Shown here piece after piece: positions 33,929 to 42,200 of a stretch of 64,000 nucleotides of DNA (positions are counted from its first letter, which is position 1; the number at the start of each line of letters is the position of its first letter). The notes under the pieces were generated by a model, which was not told where the DNA came from, searched no databases, and saw only the letters and a program-made list of their open reading frames with translations. The stretch covers positions 1 to 64,000 of the forward strand of contig JAFDZE010000046.1 in NCBI GenBank assembly GCA_018267155.1. The letters run 5' to 3'. Position numbers and translations under genes: made by a program. This stretch comes from Bacteroidota bacterium (GTDB lineage Bacteria > Bacteroidota > Bacteroidia > Flavobacteriales_F > PHOS-HE28).

Positions 33929-34391
33929 TTCCCTGTGGCCCGGCCAGCTCGGGAGACTTCCGGATGCGCACCATCGCTCCTTTGCGCACCTCGTCGCGCA
34001 ACCAGGTGGTCCAGCCCAGCAGAAGCCCGTTGAGGCCCAGTACCTGGCGGCTCCAACGCCAGAAGTCAAATTGATCATCCTGCCGCAGGATCAGTCCGTC
34101 CTTGAACGCGAAGGTGGACGTTACACGGTCGTGAACCCGTCTGCCCCCGTTCGTGGTGTACCATGCATTCCAACGGACACGACCACTGCCCGCGTTCTCT
34201 TCCAGAACAAGAAAGGCCAGCCGCAGGTCCTCGACCCCGTTCAGGCGCAACCTCCACATCGCACGCACCTCCCTGGCCTCCAATTGGTGGAAGATCCGAT
34301 CATTGAAGCGCGCACCATCGTGGTAGCACGCACCCATCAACGTCCAGTCGCGCTCGGCGAAGGCGGTGAAAAATGTACGGATGGGGCCCAT
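33918..34391 (-). CDS. NTF2/SnoaL-like protein, copy 1
   Basis: 157 residues with the alpha+beta cone of the NTF2-like fold: FFTAFAERDWTLMGACYHDGARFNDRIF at the start, RAMWRLRLNG, and DRVTSTFAFKDGLILRQDDQFDFWRW at the end, followed by a Leu/Trp-rich helix. It is a paralog of the gene at 35843-36298, sharing the FxxRDWxxMGxCYxxxAxFxD and FDFWRWS/FNFWRWS blocks. Such proteins are ring-cleaving, isomerase-like or simply ligand-binding; no catalytic set can be fixed. The ATG at 34391 fits the family start. Confidence 0.78.
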   Translation of the reverse strand: MGPIRTFFTAFAERDWTLMGACYHDGARFNDRIFHQLEAREVRAMWRLRLNGVEDLRLAFLVLEENAGSGRVRWNAWYTTNGGRRVHDRVTSTFAFKDGLILRQDDQFDFWRWSRQVLGLNGLLLGWTTWLRDEVRKGAMVRIRKSPELAGPQGTTF

Positions 34392-34500
34392 GGTGCGGAT
34401 GCTCCCCTCTTGTACGGCAAGCCCGGGAAAATGTGACGGTGGTCGTCGGATCCATATCGCTCCCGGCCATGCTGGCGGCCTCTTCCCGACCTTCGCCCCC

Positions 34501-34962
34501 ATGTCAAGGCATCACTACACGCTCCTGCTCGAATGGACGGGGAACGCGGGCACCGGCACGGATCATTACCGCAGCTACAAGCGCGACCACGTCATCCGGA
34601 TCGCTGGCAAGCCGGAACTCCTCGGCTCGTCCGACACGCATTTCCGGGGCGATGCCGCGCGGCACAACCCCGAGGAACTGCTCCTGGCCGCACTTTCGGC
34701 ATGCCACATGATGAGCTATCTGCATGTGTGCGTTACGAACGGCGTGGTGGTCACGGCGTACACCGATAGGCCCACGGGTGTGCTGGAGACCGTCGGTGAC
34801 GGTGGCCGGATGACAGCCGTGACCCTGCATCCCGTTGTCACCGTGCTCGACCCGAGTATGATCCCAAAAGCAGAGGACCTGCACCACAAGGCCCATGAGC
34901 TGTGCTTCATCGCGGCCTCGGTGAACTTTCCCGTGGGTTGCGAGGCGATGGTGCGGACCTGA
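34501..34962 (+). CDS. OsmC-family peroxidase-like protein
   Basis: 153 residues. OsmC/Ohr fold: RDHVIRIAGKPELLGSS, then NPEELLLAALSACHMMSYLHVC with the first redox Cys after LSA, and HELCFIAASVNFPV with the second. These two cysteines reduce organic hydroperoxides or serve a related thiol function. It overlaps no other gene; the flanking NTF2-like genes are on the other strand. Confidence 0.9.
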   Translation: MSRHHYTLLLEWTGNAGTGTDHYRSYKRDHVIRIAGKPELLGSSDTHFRGDAARHNPEELLLAALSACHMMSYLHVCVTNGVVVTAYTDRPTGVLETVGDGGRMTAVTLHPVVTVLDPSMIPKAEDLHHKAHELCFIAASVNFPVGCEAMVRT

Positions 34963-34980
34963 AGCCACGTGGCCGATCGA

Positions 34981-35718
34981 TCAGCGCCCCCGCGCCTTGT
35001 CCATCTTCGGGTAATCGCTGGTCATGTTCATCCGCAGGTTCACCAGCTTGAAGAAGAGCACGTCGCCGATGAGCCTGCGCACCACCGGGCCTGCCCGTGA
35101 ACCGCTCTTTTCCGGCTTCCAATGGTTGTTGGCCTCGTGCGTGGAGAAATTCTTCCGTTGATCGAATCCGGGCACCACGAAATACTCCTTCGGATACACC
35201 CTCACCCCTTCCGGGAGCATCTGGTCCCTGTTGTTGAGATGGAAATCCGGGTAGTGCGCCAAAAAATACTCGGTCACGATCGAATTGTTCACCCTGGGTC
35301 CGGCGAGCGCGTCGTACTCGCGGAGCAACGAGGCGATGAGCGGGTGCCCGGGCTCCGCGCCGATGATGGCCGTGGACAGGAACGAATCGAATTCGAAGGA
35401 CCAGAAGCTGCGTTCCCGGAAGAAGGGCAGGAAGCTCTTCTTCATCACCACGTCCGTATCCAGGTACAGGCCACCGTGTTCCAACAGTACCATGAAGCGG
35501 GCATAGTCACTCGCGAAGGCATATCGACCTTCATCGTGCATCCGCTGCATCCATGGATGCCTGGACAGGTCGATAGTCCCCTCGTTCCACTCCTTCACCT
35601 CGCATTCCGGCATCATCCGTGACCAGCCGTCGATCACCTTTTGCATACCGGCCGGCTTGGGTTTGCCGCCGAACCACACATGGTGGATGATCCGGGGTAT
35701 GCGCTCAGAGGGGATCAT
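34981..35718 (-). CDS. Glycosyltransferase family 32-like (DXD) protein
   Basis: 245 residues. IPRIIHHVWFGGKPKP at the start and the DXD site in EHGGLYLDTDVVM (residues near 88) are the signature of the OCH1/capsular GT32 group. It uses a nucleotide sugar and a metal ion to add a sugar, usually on a polysaccharide repeat. ASDYARFMVLLEHGG precedes the DXD as in other members. An upstream ATG at 35781 would add 21 residues without conserved features. Stop is 18 nt from the OsmC stop (convergent). Confidence 0.85.
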   Translation of the reverse strand: MIPSERIPRIIHHVWFGGKPKPAGMQKVIDGWSRMMPECEVKEWNEGTIDLSRHPWMQRMHDEGRYAFASDYARFMVLLEHGGLYLDTDVVMKKSFLPFFRERSFWSFEFDSFLSTAIIGAEPGHPLIASLLREYDALAGPRVNNSIVTEYFLAHYPDFHLNNRDQMLPEGVRVYPKEYFVVPGFDQRKNFSTHEANNHWKPEKSGSRAGPVVRRLIGDVLFFKLVNLRMNMTSDYPKMDKARGR

Positions 35719-35842
35719 GACGGGTTTCCGCTCATGGGATCCAGCTACCCGGCGATCTTCTGCTACTCCCATCAGGGCCATCAGAAACTCTCAAGAAGGC
35801 GAAAATAGCAGAACACCCCATAGGAAGTCCAACGACGACCGG

Positions 35843-36298
35843 TCAGCCCGGTAACAATACCTTGTCCAGCCCTGCCCGCGCCCGGCTGATGACCCGTTTC
35901 CGCACCCAGGGCGACCAGCCCAGCAGCATCCCCTTCGGCCCCAACGCCTGGGTGCTCCAACGCCAGAAATTGAACCGGTCCTGCTGTCGGTAAATGAGCC
36001 CGTCGCGGAGTTGGAACGTACTGTGCACGCGGTTGTGGACCTTTCTACCGGTGCGTCCGAAGGTGTAGTACGCCTCCCAGGTACAGATCCCGCGCACGGC
36101 ATCCTCCTCCAGCACCGTGAACGTGACCCGGAGGTCCGTGCCGCTGGTCAGCAGCATCTTCCACATGGCCCGCACTCCGGCCGCATCCAGACCTGGGAAC
36201 ACCGGATCGCTGAAGCCCGCGTCTTCCGCGTAGCATCGGCCCATGGTGGACCAGTCCCGTTGGACAAAGGCGGAATAAAAGCGATGCAGGACACTCAT
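35843..36298 (-). CDS. NTF2/SnoaL-like protein, copy 2
   Basis: 151 residues, paralogous to the gene at 33918-34391 over its whole length: RFYSAFVQRDWSTMGRCYAEDAGFSDPVFPGLDA, RAMWKMLLTSGTDLRVTFTVLEEDA and NFWRWSTQALGPKGMLLGWSPWVRKRV align with matching blocks there. The C-terminal Leu-Trp-rich helix is shared by both and is not usual in short SnoaL proteins. Ligand unknown. A TACCTTGT element lies 5 nt before the ATG. It diverges from the AraC-family gene 78 nt away. Confidence 0.78.
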   Translation of the reverse strand: MSVLHRFYSAFVQRDWSTMGRCYAEDAGFSDPVFPGLDAAGVRAMWKMLLTSGTDLRVTFTVLEEDAVRGICTWEAYYTFGRTGRKVHNRVHSTFQLRDGLIYRQQDRFNFWRWSTQALGPKGMLLGWSPWVRKRVISRARAGLDKVLLPG

Positions 36299-36364
36299 GG
36301 TCGACAAGGTAGGAGCTTCGCTCGTTCGTATGACTTACTGTCCACCGATACAGGGATCCTGTTG

Positions 36365-36372
36365 TACCTTTC
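36365..36372 (+). promoter_or_regulatory. -7-like element TACCTTTC before the AraC-family gene
   Basis: TACCTTTC followed by G; one mismatch from TAnnTTTG. It lies 4 nt before a GTG at 36377 that suits as start, and 43 nt before the first ATG at 36416. This placement argues for the GTG start with a leaderless transcript. Confidence 0.4.
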
Positions 36373-36376
36373 GATC

Positions 36377-37282
36377 GTGGACAAGAAAGATATCCTGCTC
36401 GTAAAGGATCTCGCGATGTTCGAGAAGGTCGTGAATCGCGACCCGCGGCCGTACGACATCAACCTGATGGTGATGCCGGGCACCTTGGAGGACAAACACA
36501 AGAACGTGGACCCCTCCACCGGTATCCGTGCCCTGCGCCGGGTATTCAACCTCATCTACCTGCTCAAGGGCGGAGAACACGATGTGCAACTCGGGGCCGA
36601 GGAGCGCTGGCTGAAGCACAATGACCTGGTGATCGTTCCCGAGAACACGGTGTACGCTTCCCGCTACATCCACCAATGCAAGGGTTATTGCATCCACTTC
36701 CGCACCGAGTTCATCCAGCCCCTGCTCAAAGGACCGCTCGCTGCGGCGTTCCCGTTCTTCGATCTGGAAGCCGAACACATCATCAATGTCACGGATGAGG
36801 AGAGCGCGCTGCTCGAGCAAGCGTTCAAGGACATCATCGCCGAGCATGCGCGTTTCAGCCATGAGAAAGACCATGTGTTGCGCAACCTCATCCACATCCT
36901 GCTGCTCCGGATCCGCGAGATCCACCGGCCGCACGCACATCACAACAAGGAAAGCGCATCGCGCGCCAGCGAGCTCACCGATCGTTTCAAGCATCTGGTC
37001 GAGAAGAACTTCATCGAGCATCGCCAAGTAGCCTGGTATGCGGACAAACTTCATATCACACCCAAACATCTGGCCGATGTGGTGAAGCAGACCATCGCTC
37101 GTACACCCCGACAGGTGATCGCCGACATGCTCATGCTCGAGGCGAAGGTGCTGCTCGGCTCAACGGACCTCACCATCTCGCAGATCGCTCAGCAACTCTA
37201 TTTCGACGACCAGGCCCACTTCGCGCATTTCATCAAGCAGCGATCAGGCCAGTCGCCCACTGAGCTCCGTACGAAGCTCTAA
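36377..37282 (+). CDS. AraC-family transcriptional regulator
   Basis: 301 residues from GTG 36377 (or 288 from ATG 36416). The N-terminal half is a cupin-like ligand-binding domain: NLIYLLKGGEHDVQLG, NDLVIVPENTVYASRYI and GYCIHFRTEF. The C-terminal half holds two helix-turn-helix motifs: VEKNFIEHRQVAWYADKLHITPKHLADVVKQTIARTPRQVI, then TDLTISQIAQQLYFDDQAHFAHFIKQRSGQSPTELR, the AraC signature. It is a probable activator. Its target could be the divergent NTF2-like gene or the cupin gene downstream; this is not shown by the sequence. Confidence 0.9.
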   Translation: MDKKDILLVKDLAMFEKVVNRDPRPYDINLMVMPGTLEDKHKNVDPSTGIRALRRVFNLIYLLKGGEHDVQLGAEERWLKHNDLVIVPENTVYASRYIHQCKGYCIHFRTEFIQPLLKGPLAAAFPFFDLEAEHIINVTDEESALLEQAFKDIIAEHARFSHEKDHVLRNLIHILLLRIREIHRPHAHHNKESASRASELTDRFKHLVEKNFIEHRQVAWYADKLHITPKHLADVVKQTIARTPRQVIADMLMLEAKVLLGSTDLTISQIAQQLYFDDQAHFAHFIKQRSGQSPTELRTKL

Positions 37283-37470
37283 CGCACAATATCAGCACAC
37301 CCCCTCCCCGGTGGTGATCCTCGCCATTCGGATCCCGACATCCGGATCCTGGACCTGGATCGCGCGGACACGGATCACCCTCTTGTTCGCATCCGTACAA
37401 GTTCTACCGTGTTCCATCCAAGGATGTGGCCTTGGCGTGCCGACACTTTTGCCCCATCAAACCACGGCAC

Positions 37471-37947
37471 ATGAATAGAAACCTGATCTCCGGCCTCCTG
37501 TTCCTCGGTGCAGGATCGGCTATTGCCCTCACCTGCGCGTTCACAAACCCCAAAACCTCCAATTCCATGATCGACACGATGACCAACAGCGAAGCCAAGA
37601 GCTTCGAGAAGCCCGATGAGGTGCGCACCTTCCCCAAAGGCCGCCTCGAACTGATCAACATCGGCGGTGCCACCGTGGGCCGCGGCATCTTCGAGCCCGG
37701 CTGGCGCTGGAGCACGAGCGTGATGCCCATCGCCAAGACGAAGAGCTGCGAGGCGCCACACTTCCAGTACCACGTGGCCGGTACCTTGCACGTGGTGATG
37801 GACGATGGCACCGAATACGACCTGAAACCCGGTGATGTGTCCATCCTCCCCAGTGGCCACGATGCCTGGACCGTTGGCAACGAAGCGGTGGTGGTCGTGG
37901 ATTTCCAGGGCATGGTGGATTACGCTTCCGGGGTCCACAAGCATTGA
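37471..37947 (+). CDS. Exported single-domain cupin protein
   Basis: 158 residues. A hydrophobic N-terminus (LISGLLFLGAGSAIALTC) could be a signal peptide or lipoprotein signal. The rest is a cupin barrel with APHFQYHVAGTLHVVMDDG for motif 1 (two His and no Glu) and DVSILPSGHDAWTVGNE for motif 2, the typical GxDxxxxPxxH pattern, so a metal site is likely. Function unknown. A CACTTTTG element lies about 27 nt upstream. It lies 188 nt downstream of the AraC-family gene, a stretch in which I see nothing else. Confidence 0.8.
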   Translation: MNRNLISGLLFLGAGSAIALTCAFTNPKTSNSMIDTMTNSEAKSFEKPDEVRTFPKGRLELINIGGATVGRGIFEPGWRWSTSVMPIAKTKSCEAPHFQYHVAGTLHVVMDDGTEYDLKPGDVSILPSGHDAWTVGNEAVVVVDFQGMVDYASGVHKH

Positions 37948-37994
37948 GCGCCGACACCCGCAACAGCGAATGCCCGGGCATTCGCTGTATGAAC

Positions 37995-38023
37995 AGGGGG
38001 TATCACAATTTGTGATACCCCCT
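37995..38023. repeat. GTATCAC palindrome A
   Basis: A 14-bp arm on each side of a single central base: GGGGGTATCACAA, T, TTGTGATACCCCC. It lies downstream of both the cupin and the transposase genes, so it is more like a terminator or REP unit than an operator. Related palindromes lie at 38942 and 39029. Confidence 0.75.
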
Positions 38024-38208
38024 TACTCCTTCTGGGCCTGCTGGCGGAAGCCGATCCGCTTACGCGGCAATGCGGGTGGATCGAGCAGCTGGTGGTGCGG
38101 ATCGAAGACCTCCCTGAATTTCTTGTCGTTGTTGTCGGACCAGCGATCAACCCATCGCGTGTACTGGCCACCGGGGAATGACACCCACCGATGAGTACGG
38201 CCACTCAT
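38023..38208 (-). CDS. Possible small CDS or frame-shifted tail of the transposase
   Basis: An open frame of 61 codons overlapping the transposase 3' end in another frame, with clear third-position G/C preference and a natural composition (FPGGQYTRWVDRWSDNNDKK ... PRKRIGFRQQAQKE). Its TAA abuts palindrome A. It may be a separate short gene or the real C-terminus of the transposase after a one-base frameshift near 38165-38190. No family recognised. Confidence 0.35.
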   Translation of the reverse strand: MSGRTHRWVSFPGGQYTRWVDRWSDNNDKKFREVFDPHHQLLDPPALPRKRIGFRQQAQKE

Positions 38209-38857
38209 CAGCACGAGTGATCAGTCCAGCCGTCACGGGATTCTCGTGGATGTACTGGACCGTATTGATATAATGCCCCGCATTGCGGATGTACCTGTCG
38301 AAGTACTCGCGTTGCCACACTGCCGTTCCACCGGGCTCCAGCCCGGCCCCTCCACCGCTCGCCGATGTGAGCCCGGCCGCCTTTCTCCATGCACTCATCC
38401 GCCGTCCCGTGAATGACTTCCAAGAGGCCACGATCCGGCTCATCGTCCATCCCTCCATGGGCTGGAACAGCACGTGCACATGGTTCGGCATCACGCACCA
38501 GGCGTGCAAAGTGTAACGCACACCATGAAAACGAATGAACGCATCCTGTACCAACGTGGCCAGCCCAGGTTCGCGCAGTAAGCACCTGCCATGACCTGCA
38601 ACCAAGTAGGCCATCACCCGCCTTCCCATCTCCGCGCTCCGCAGTGAAGGCGGAGTCGCTTTCAGCTCATGCCACATCTTCTCCACCACATCGGTCGGCA
38701 GACTGTCTGCCAACCGGAAACACACATGCTGCTTCAGCAAGCGGCTTTCGACATGCGGCATGTACCCCCGATCCCACCAGAAGGGAGCCCCTGAAGTGCC
38801 GACCTCCTTCAGTCCAGCGCGTAGCGTGCCGTAGCTATTGTTCTCCTTTCCGGCCAT
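38147..38857 (-). CDS. REP-associated tyrosine transposase (RAYT, Y1_Tnp)
   Basis: 236 residues from the ATG at 38857. HUH nuclease of the IS200-like type: the metal-binding His pair is in WCVMPNHVHVLF and the nucleophilic Tyr is expected in QREYFDRYIRNAGHYINTV, followed by QYIHENPVTAGL, the RAYT signature. Extra N-terminal part FWWDRGYMPHVESRLLKQ. RAYTs act on REP hairpins rather than on classical IS ends. A perfect 26-bp inverted repeat lies 10 nt upstream of the start and GTATCAC palindromes lie on both sides. The C-terminus may be frame-shifted (see the overlapping frame at 38023-38208). Confidence 0.9.
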   Translation of the reverse strand: MAGKENNSYGTLRAGLKEVGTSGAPFWWDRGYMPHVESRLLKQHVCFRLADSLPTDVVEKMWHELKATPPSLRSAEMGRRVMAYLVAGHGRCLLREPGLATLVQDAFIRFHGVRYTLHAWCVMPNHVHVLFQPMEGWTMSRIVASWKSFTGRRMSAWRKAAGLTSASGGGAGLEPGGTAVWQREYFDRYIRNAGHYINTVQYIHENPVTAGLITRADEWPYSSVGVIPRWPVHAMG

Positions 38858-38867
38858 GCTCCTAAAG

Positions 38868-38933
38868 TATGGTCCGCCGGGCACCAGCCCGGCGTATTTG
38901 CTGGTGGGCCGGGCTGGTGCCCGGCGGACCATA
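38868..38933. repeat. REP-like perfect 26-bp inverted repeat
   Basis: 38868-38893 pairs exactly with 38908-38933 (core GGGCACCAGCCCGG against CCGGGCTGGTGCCC) around a 14-nt loop. It starts 10 nt before the RAYT ATG. A further short GGGCTCCAGCCCGG lies inside the RAYT gene near 38335. Likely the cognate REP/BIME unit of this transposase. Confidence 0.85.
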
Positions 38934-38941
38934 TGCGGCGA

Positions 38942-38964
38942 TGGTATCACAGACAGTGATACCA
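38942..38964. repeat. GTATCAC palindrome B
   Basis: Nine-bp arms TGGTATCAC and GTGATACCA around AGACA. Same core as palindrome A, on the 5' side of the transposase. Confidence 0.65.
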
Positions 38965-39028
38965 CCAAACAACTCAACCACACCGTTCTGCTCCTCTCAG
39001 GGCCCGCTGGCCGTGGGTCAAGGATTGC

Positions 39029-39043
39029 ATCACGGATCGTGAT
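39029..39043. repeat. GTATCAC-type palindrome C (imperfect)
   Basis: ATCACG and CGTGAT around GAT, continuing with ACCATCA on the right. Third member of the family, 170 nt before dnaE. Confidence 0.5.
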
Positions 39044-39130
39044 ACCATCAATGAGCGTGATGCGGATGCAGACCAGGTTCAGGATGGATCATGTGAATAA
39101 CTGATGACCTCCTCCTCCCCCTACCTCCGG

Positions 39131-39198
39131 TAGCTTCGCCTCCCCATCGCGATGACGAAGTTCTCCCACCTCCACTGCCTGTCCCGCTGAAGGCGGGA
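39131..39198 (+). other. Partial copy of the dnaE start with promoter, ended by a small hairpin element
   Basis: TAGCTTCG at 39131 (a -7-like element) precedes an ATG at 39152 whose codons read M-T-K-F-S-H-L-H-C, nearly the same as the dnaE N-terminus M-K-F-S-H-L-H-V. The frame then meets a TCCCGC/GCGGGA hairpin at 39182-39198 and stops at 39188. The true dnaE ATG is at 39213, in a different frame. The rest of the 355-nt gap upstream of dnaE holds the REP-like repeat and palindromes B and C. Confidence 0.5.
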
Positions 39199-39212
39199 TC
39201 CACACCGTTCCA

Positions 39213-42200
39213 ATGAAGTTCAGCCATCTCCACGTCCACACCCAGTTCTCCCTGCTCGATGGCGCCGCCGCCATCCCCGCGCTGTTCAAGAAAGCCGTCG
39301 CCGATGGCCAGCCCGCCATGGCGATCACCGACCACGGCAACATGTTCGGCGCCTTCAAGTTCGTGGCCGAGGCCGGCAAGCACAAGGCTTCGGCAGGCTC
39401 AGTCGGACACGATGGACTTGCGGTGAAGCCCATCGTGGGCTGCGAGTTCTACGTGGTGGAGGACAGGCACCGCAAGCAATTCACGCGCGAGGAGAAGGAC
39501 AAGCGATTCCACCAGCTGATGCTGGCCAAGAACGCGCAGGGCTACAAGAACCTCAGCAAGCTCTGTTCGCTCGGCTATATCGACGGCTTCTACAGCAAGT
39601 ACCCGCGTATTGACAAGGAACTGATCCTGCAATACCACGAAGGACTCATCGCCACCACGTGCTGCCTGGGGGCCAGCGTACCACAGGCGATCATGCGCGC
39701 GGGCGTGAACGGTGATCTATCGAAGGCCGAGGCTGAGTTCAAATGGTGGCTCGATCTCTTCGGCGATGACTACTACATCGAATTGCAGCGCCACGGCCTG
39801 CCCGAACAGGACCAGGTGAACACCGTGCTGGTACAGTGGGCGCGCACGTACAACGTGCCCATCATCGCCAGCAACGACAGTCATTACGTGGATCAGGAGG
39901 ATGCCAACGCGCACGACATCCTGCTCTGCGTGAACACCGGCGAGAAGCAGAGCACGCCCAAGGCCATGGACGGCGATGAGGAAGGCAGCCAGAAAGGCAA
40001 GCGGTTCGCCTTCCCCAACGACGAGTTCTTCTTCAAGACGCAGGCCCAGATGGCCGCCCTCTTCCACGACCTGCCCGAAGCGCTGGACAACACGGGGTTG
40101 ATCGTGGACAAGGTGGAAACGCTGAAGCTGAAGAAGGATATTCTACTACCGAATTATCAGTTGCCGGAGGGCTTCACCGATCAGGATGAATACCTGAAGC
40201 ACCTCACCTACCAAGGCGCGATCAAGCGGTGGCTGGGGGGCGGGAAGGCGAATGGCGGGGATCCTTCCCATTCACCAGTCGCCAACTCCCATTCACCCGA
40301 GCCCGGGCTTGTGGGTGGCATCGACTCGCTGGACCCGAAGATCAAGGAGCGGCTGGACTTCGAGCTCTTCACCGTGAAGACGATGGGCTTCGCGGGCTAC
40401 TTCCTCATCGTTCAGGACTTCATCAACCACGGGCGTGATATCGGCGTGCTCATCGGCCCCGGCCGTGGATCAGCGGCAGGCAGTGCGGTGGCCTATTGCA
40501 TCGGCATCACCAACATCGACCCCATCAAGTACGATCTGCTCTTCGAGCGCTTCCTGAACCCGGACCGCAAGAGCATGCCCGATATCGATACCGATTTCGA
40601 CGACGAAGGCCGGCAGAAGGTGATCGACTACGTGGTGGAGAAGTACGGCAAGAACCAGGTGGCCCAGATCGTCACCTACGGCAGCATGGCCGCCAAGAGC
40701 AGCATCCGCGATGTGAGCCGCGTACTGGACCTGCCGCTGAACGAGGCCGACCGCTTGGCCAAGCTCGTTCCAGAACGACCCGGCATCGACCTGGGCCGTG
40801 TGCTGCACGCGCCCTTCGACGGCGATGGCAGCCTCAAGGCGAAGGAGAACCTCAACAGCGACGAGATCGCCAACGTGAAGCAATTGCGCGAGATCCTCGA
40901 AAGCGGTGAACTCACCGCCGACGTGCTGCGCGAGGCCGAGAAGGTGGAGGGCAGCGTGCGTGGCACGGGCGTCCATGCCGCAGGGATCATCATCGCTCCC
41001 AGCGATCTGCGCGAGATCATCCCCGTATGCACCTCCAAGGAATCCACGCTGCTCCTCACCCAGTACGATGGCAAGGTGATCGAGGACGCCGGGGTGATCA
41101 AGATGGACTTCCTGGGCTTGAAAACCCTGACCATCATCCGCGATGCGCTGCATATGATCGATGCGAATCATGGCATCCGGATCGATATCGATGGGATCCC
41201 CCTGGATGACCCGAAGACCTACGCGCTCTACCAGCGCGCCGAGACGAACGGCACGTTCCAGTTCGAAAGTCCCGGCATGCAGAAGCACCTGCGCGATCTG
41301 AAGCCTGACCACTTCGGCGACCTCATCGCCATGAACGCCCTGTACCGCCCGGGCCCCATCGACTATATCCCCACCTTCATCAAGCGGAAGAACGGACAGG
41401 AGAAGATCCTGTACGACCTCCCCGAAATGGAGGATCTATTGAAGGAGACGTACGGTGTCACGGTGTACCAGGAACAAGTGATGCTGCTGAGTCAGAAGCT
41501 CGCAGGCTTCACCAAGGGCGATGCCGACGTGCTCCGCAAAGCGATGGGCAAGAAGGACCGCGCCACGCTGGACAAGATGAAGGGCAAGTTCCTCGAAGGC
41601 ACCAAGGAACGCGGCTTCGATCCCAAGGTGTGCGACAAGGTGTGGACCGACTGGGAGGCCTTCGCGCAGTACGCCTTCAACAAGAGCCACAGCACATGCT
41701 ACGCCTTCGTGGCCTACCAGACGGCCTGGCTGAAGGCGAACTATCCGGCCGAGTACATGGCCAGCGTGCTCACGCATGCCGGCGGGCAGATCGATAAGAT
41801 CACCTTCTTCATGGAGGAATGCCGTCGCATGGGCATCCCCGTGCTGGGACCCGATGTGAACGAGAGCCAACTGCAGTTCAGCGTGAACAAGGCCGGGCAG
41901 GTGCGTTTCGGCCTGAGCGCCGTGAAAGGCGTGGGCGATGCGGCCACCGAAGCGATCATCCGGGCACGCCAGGATGGCGGCCCCTTCATTTCCATCTTCG
42001 ACCTGGTGCGTCGCGTGAACCTGCGTGCCGCCAACCGCAAGGCGCTGGAAAGCCTCGCCTATGCCGGTGCTTTCGATTCCCTCCACGTGCAGCGCTCCCA
42101 TCTCTTTCACAGCGTCGGCGAAGGCAAGCCCACCTGGATCGAGACACTCACGCGCTACGGCCAACAGCACCAGGACGGTGCCGACAGCGCCCAGGTGAAC

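Noticed and set aside
37283-37470. GATCCGGATCCTGG repeats between the AraC and cupin genes
   Set aside because: Short and irregular; they look like low-complexity coincidence and no half-site spacing fits an AraC operator.
39387-40330. dnaE as a pseudogene because of insertions
   Set aside because: Both insertions keep the frame, lie between conserved blocks, and all catalytic motifs are present.
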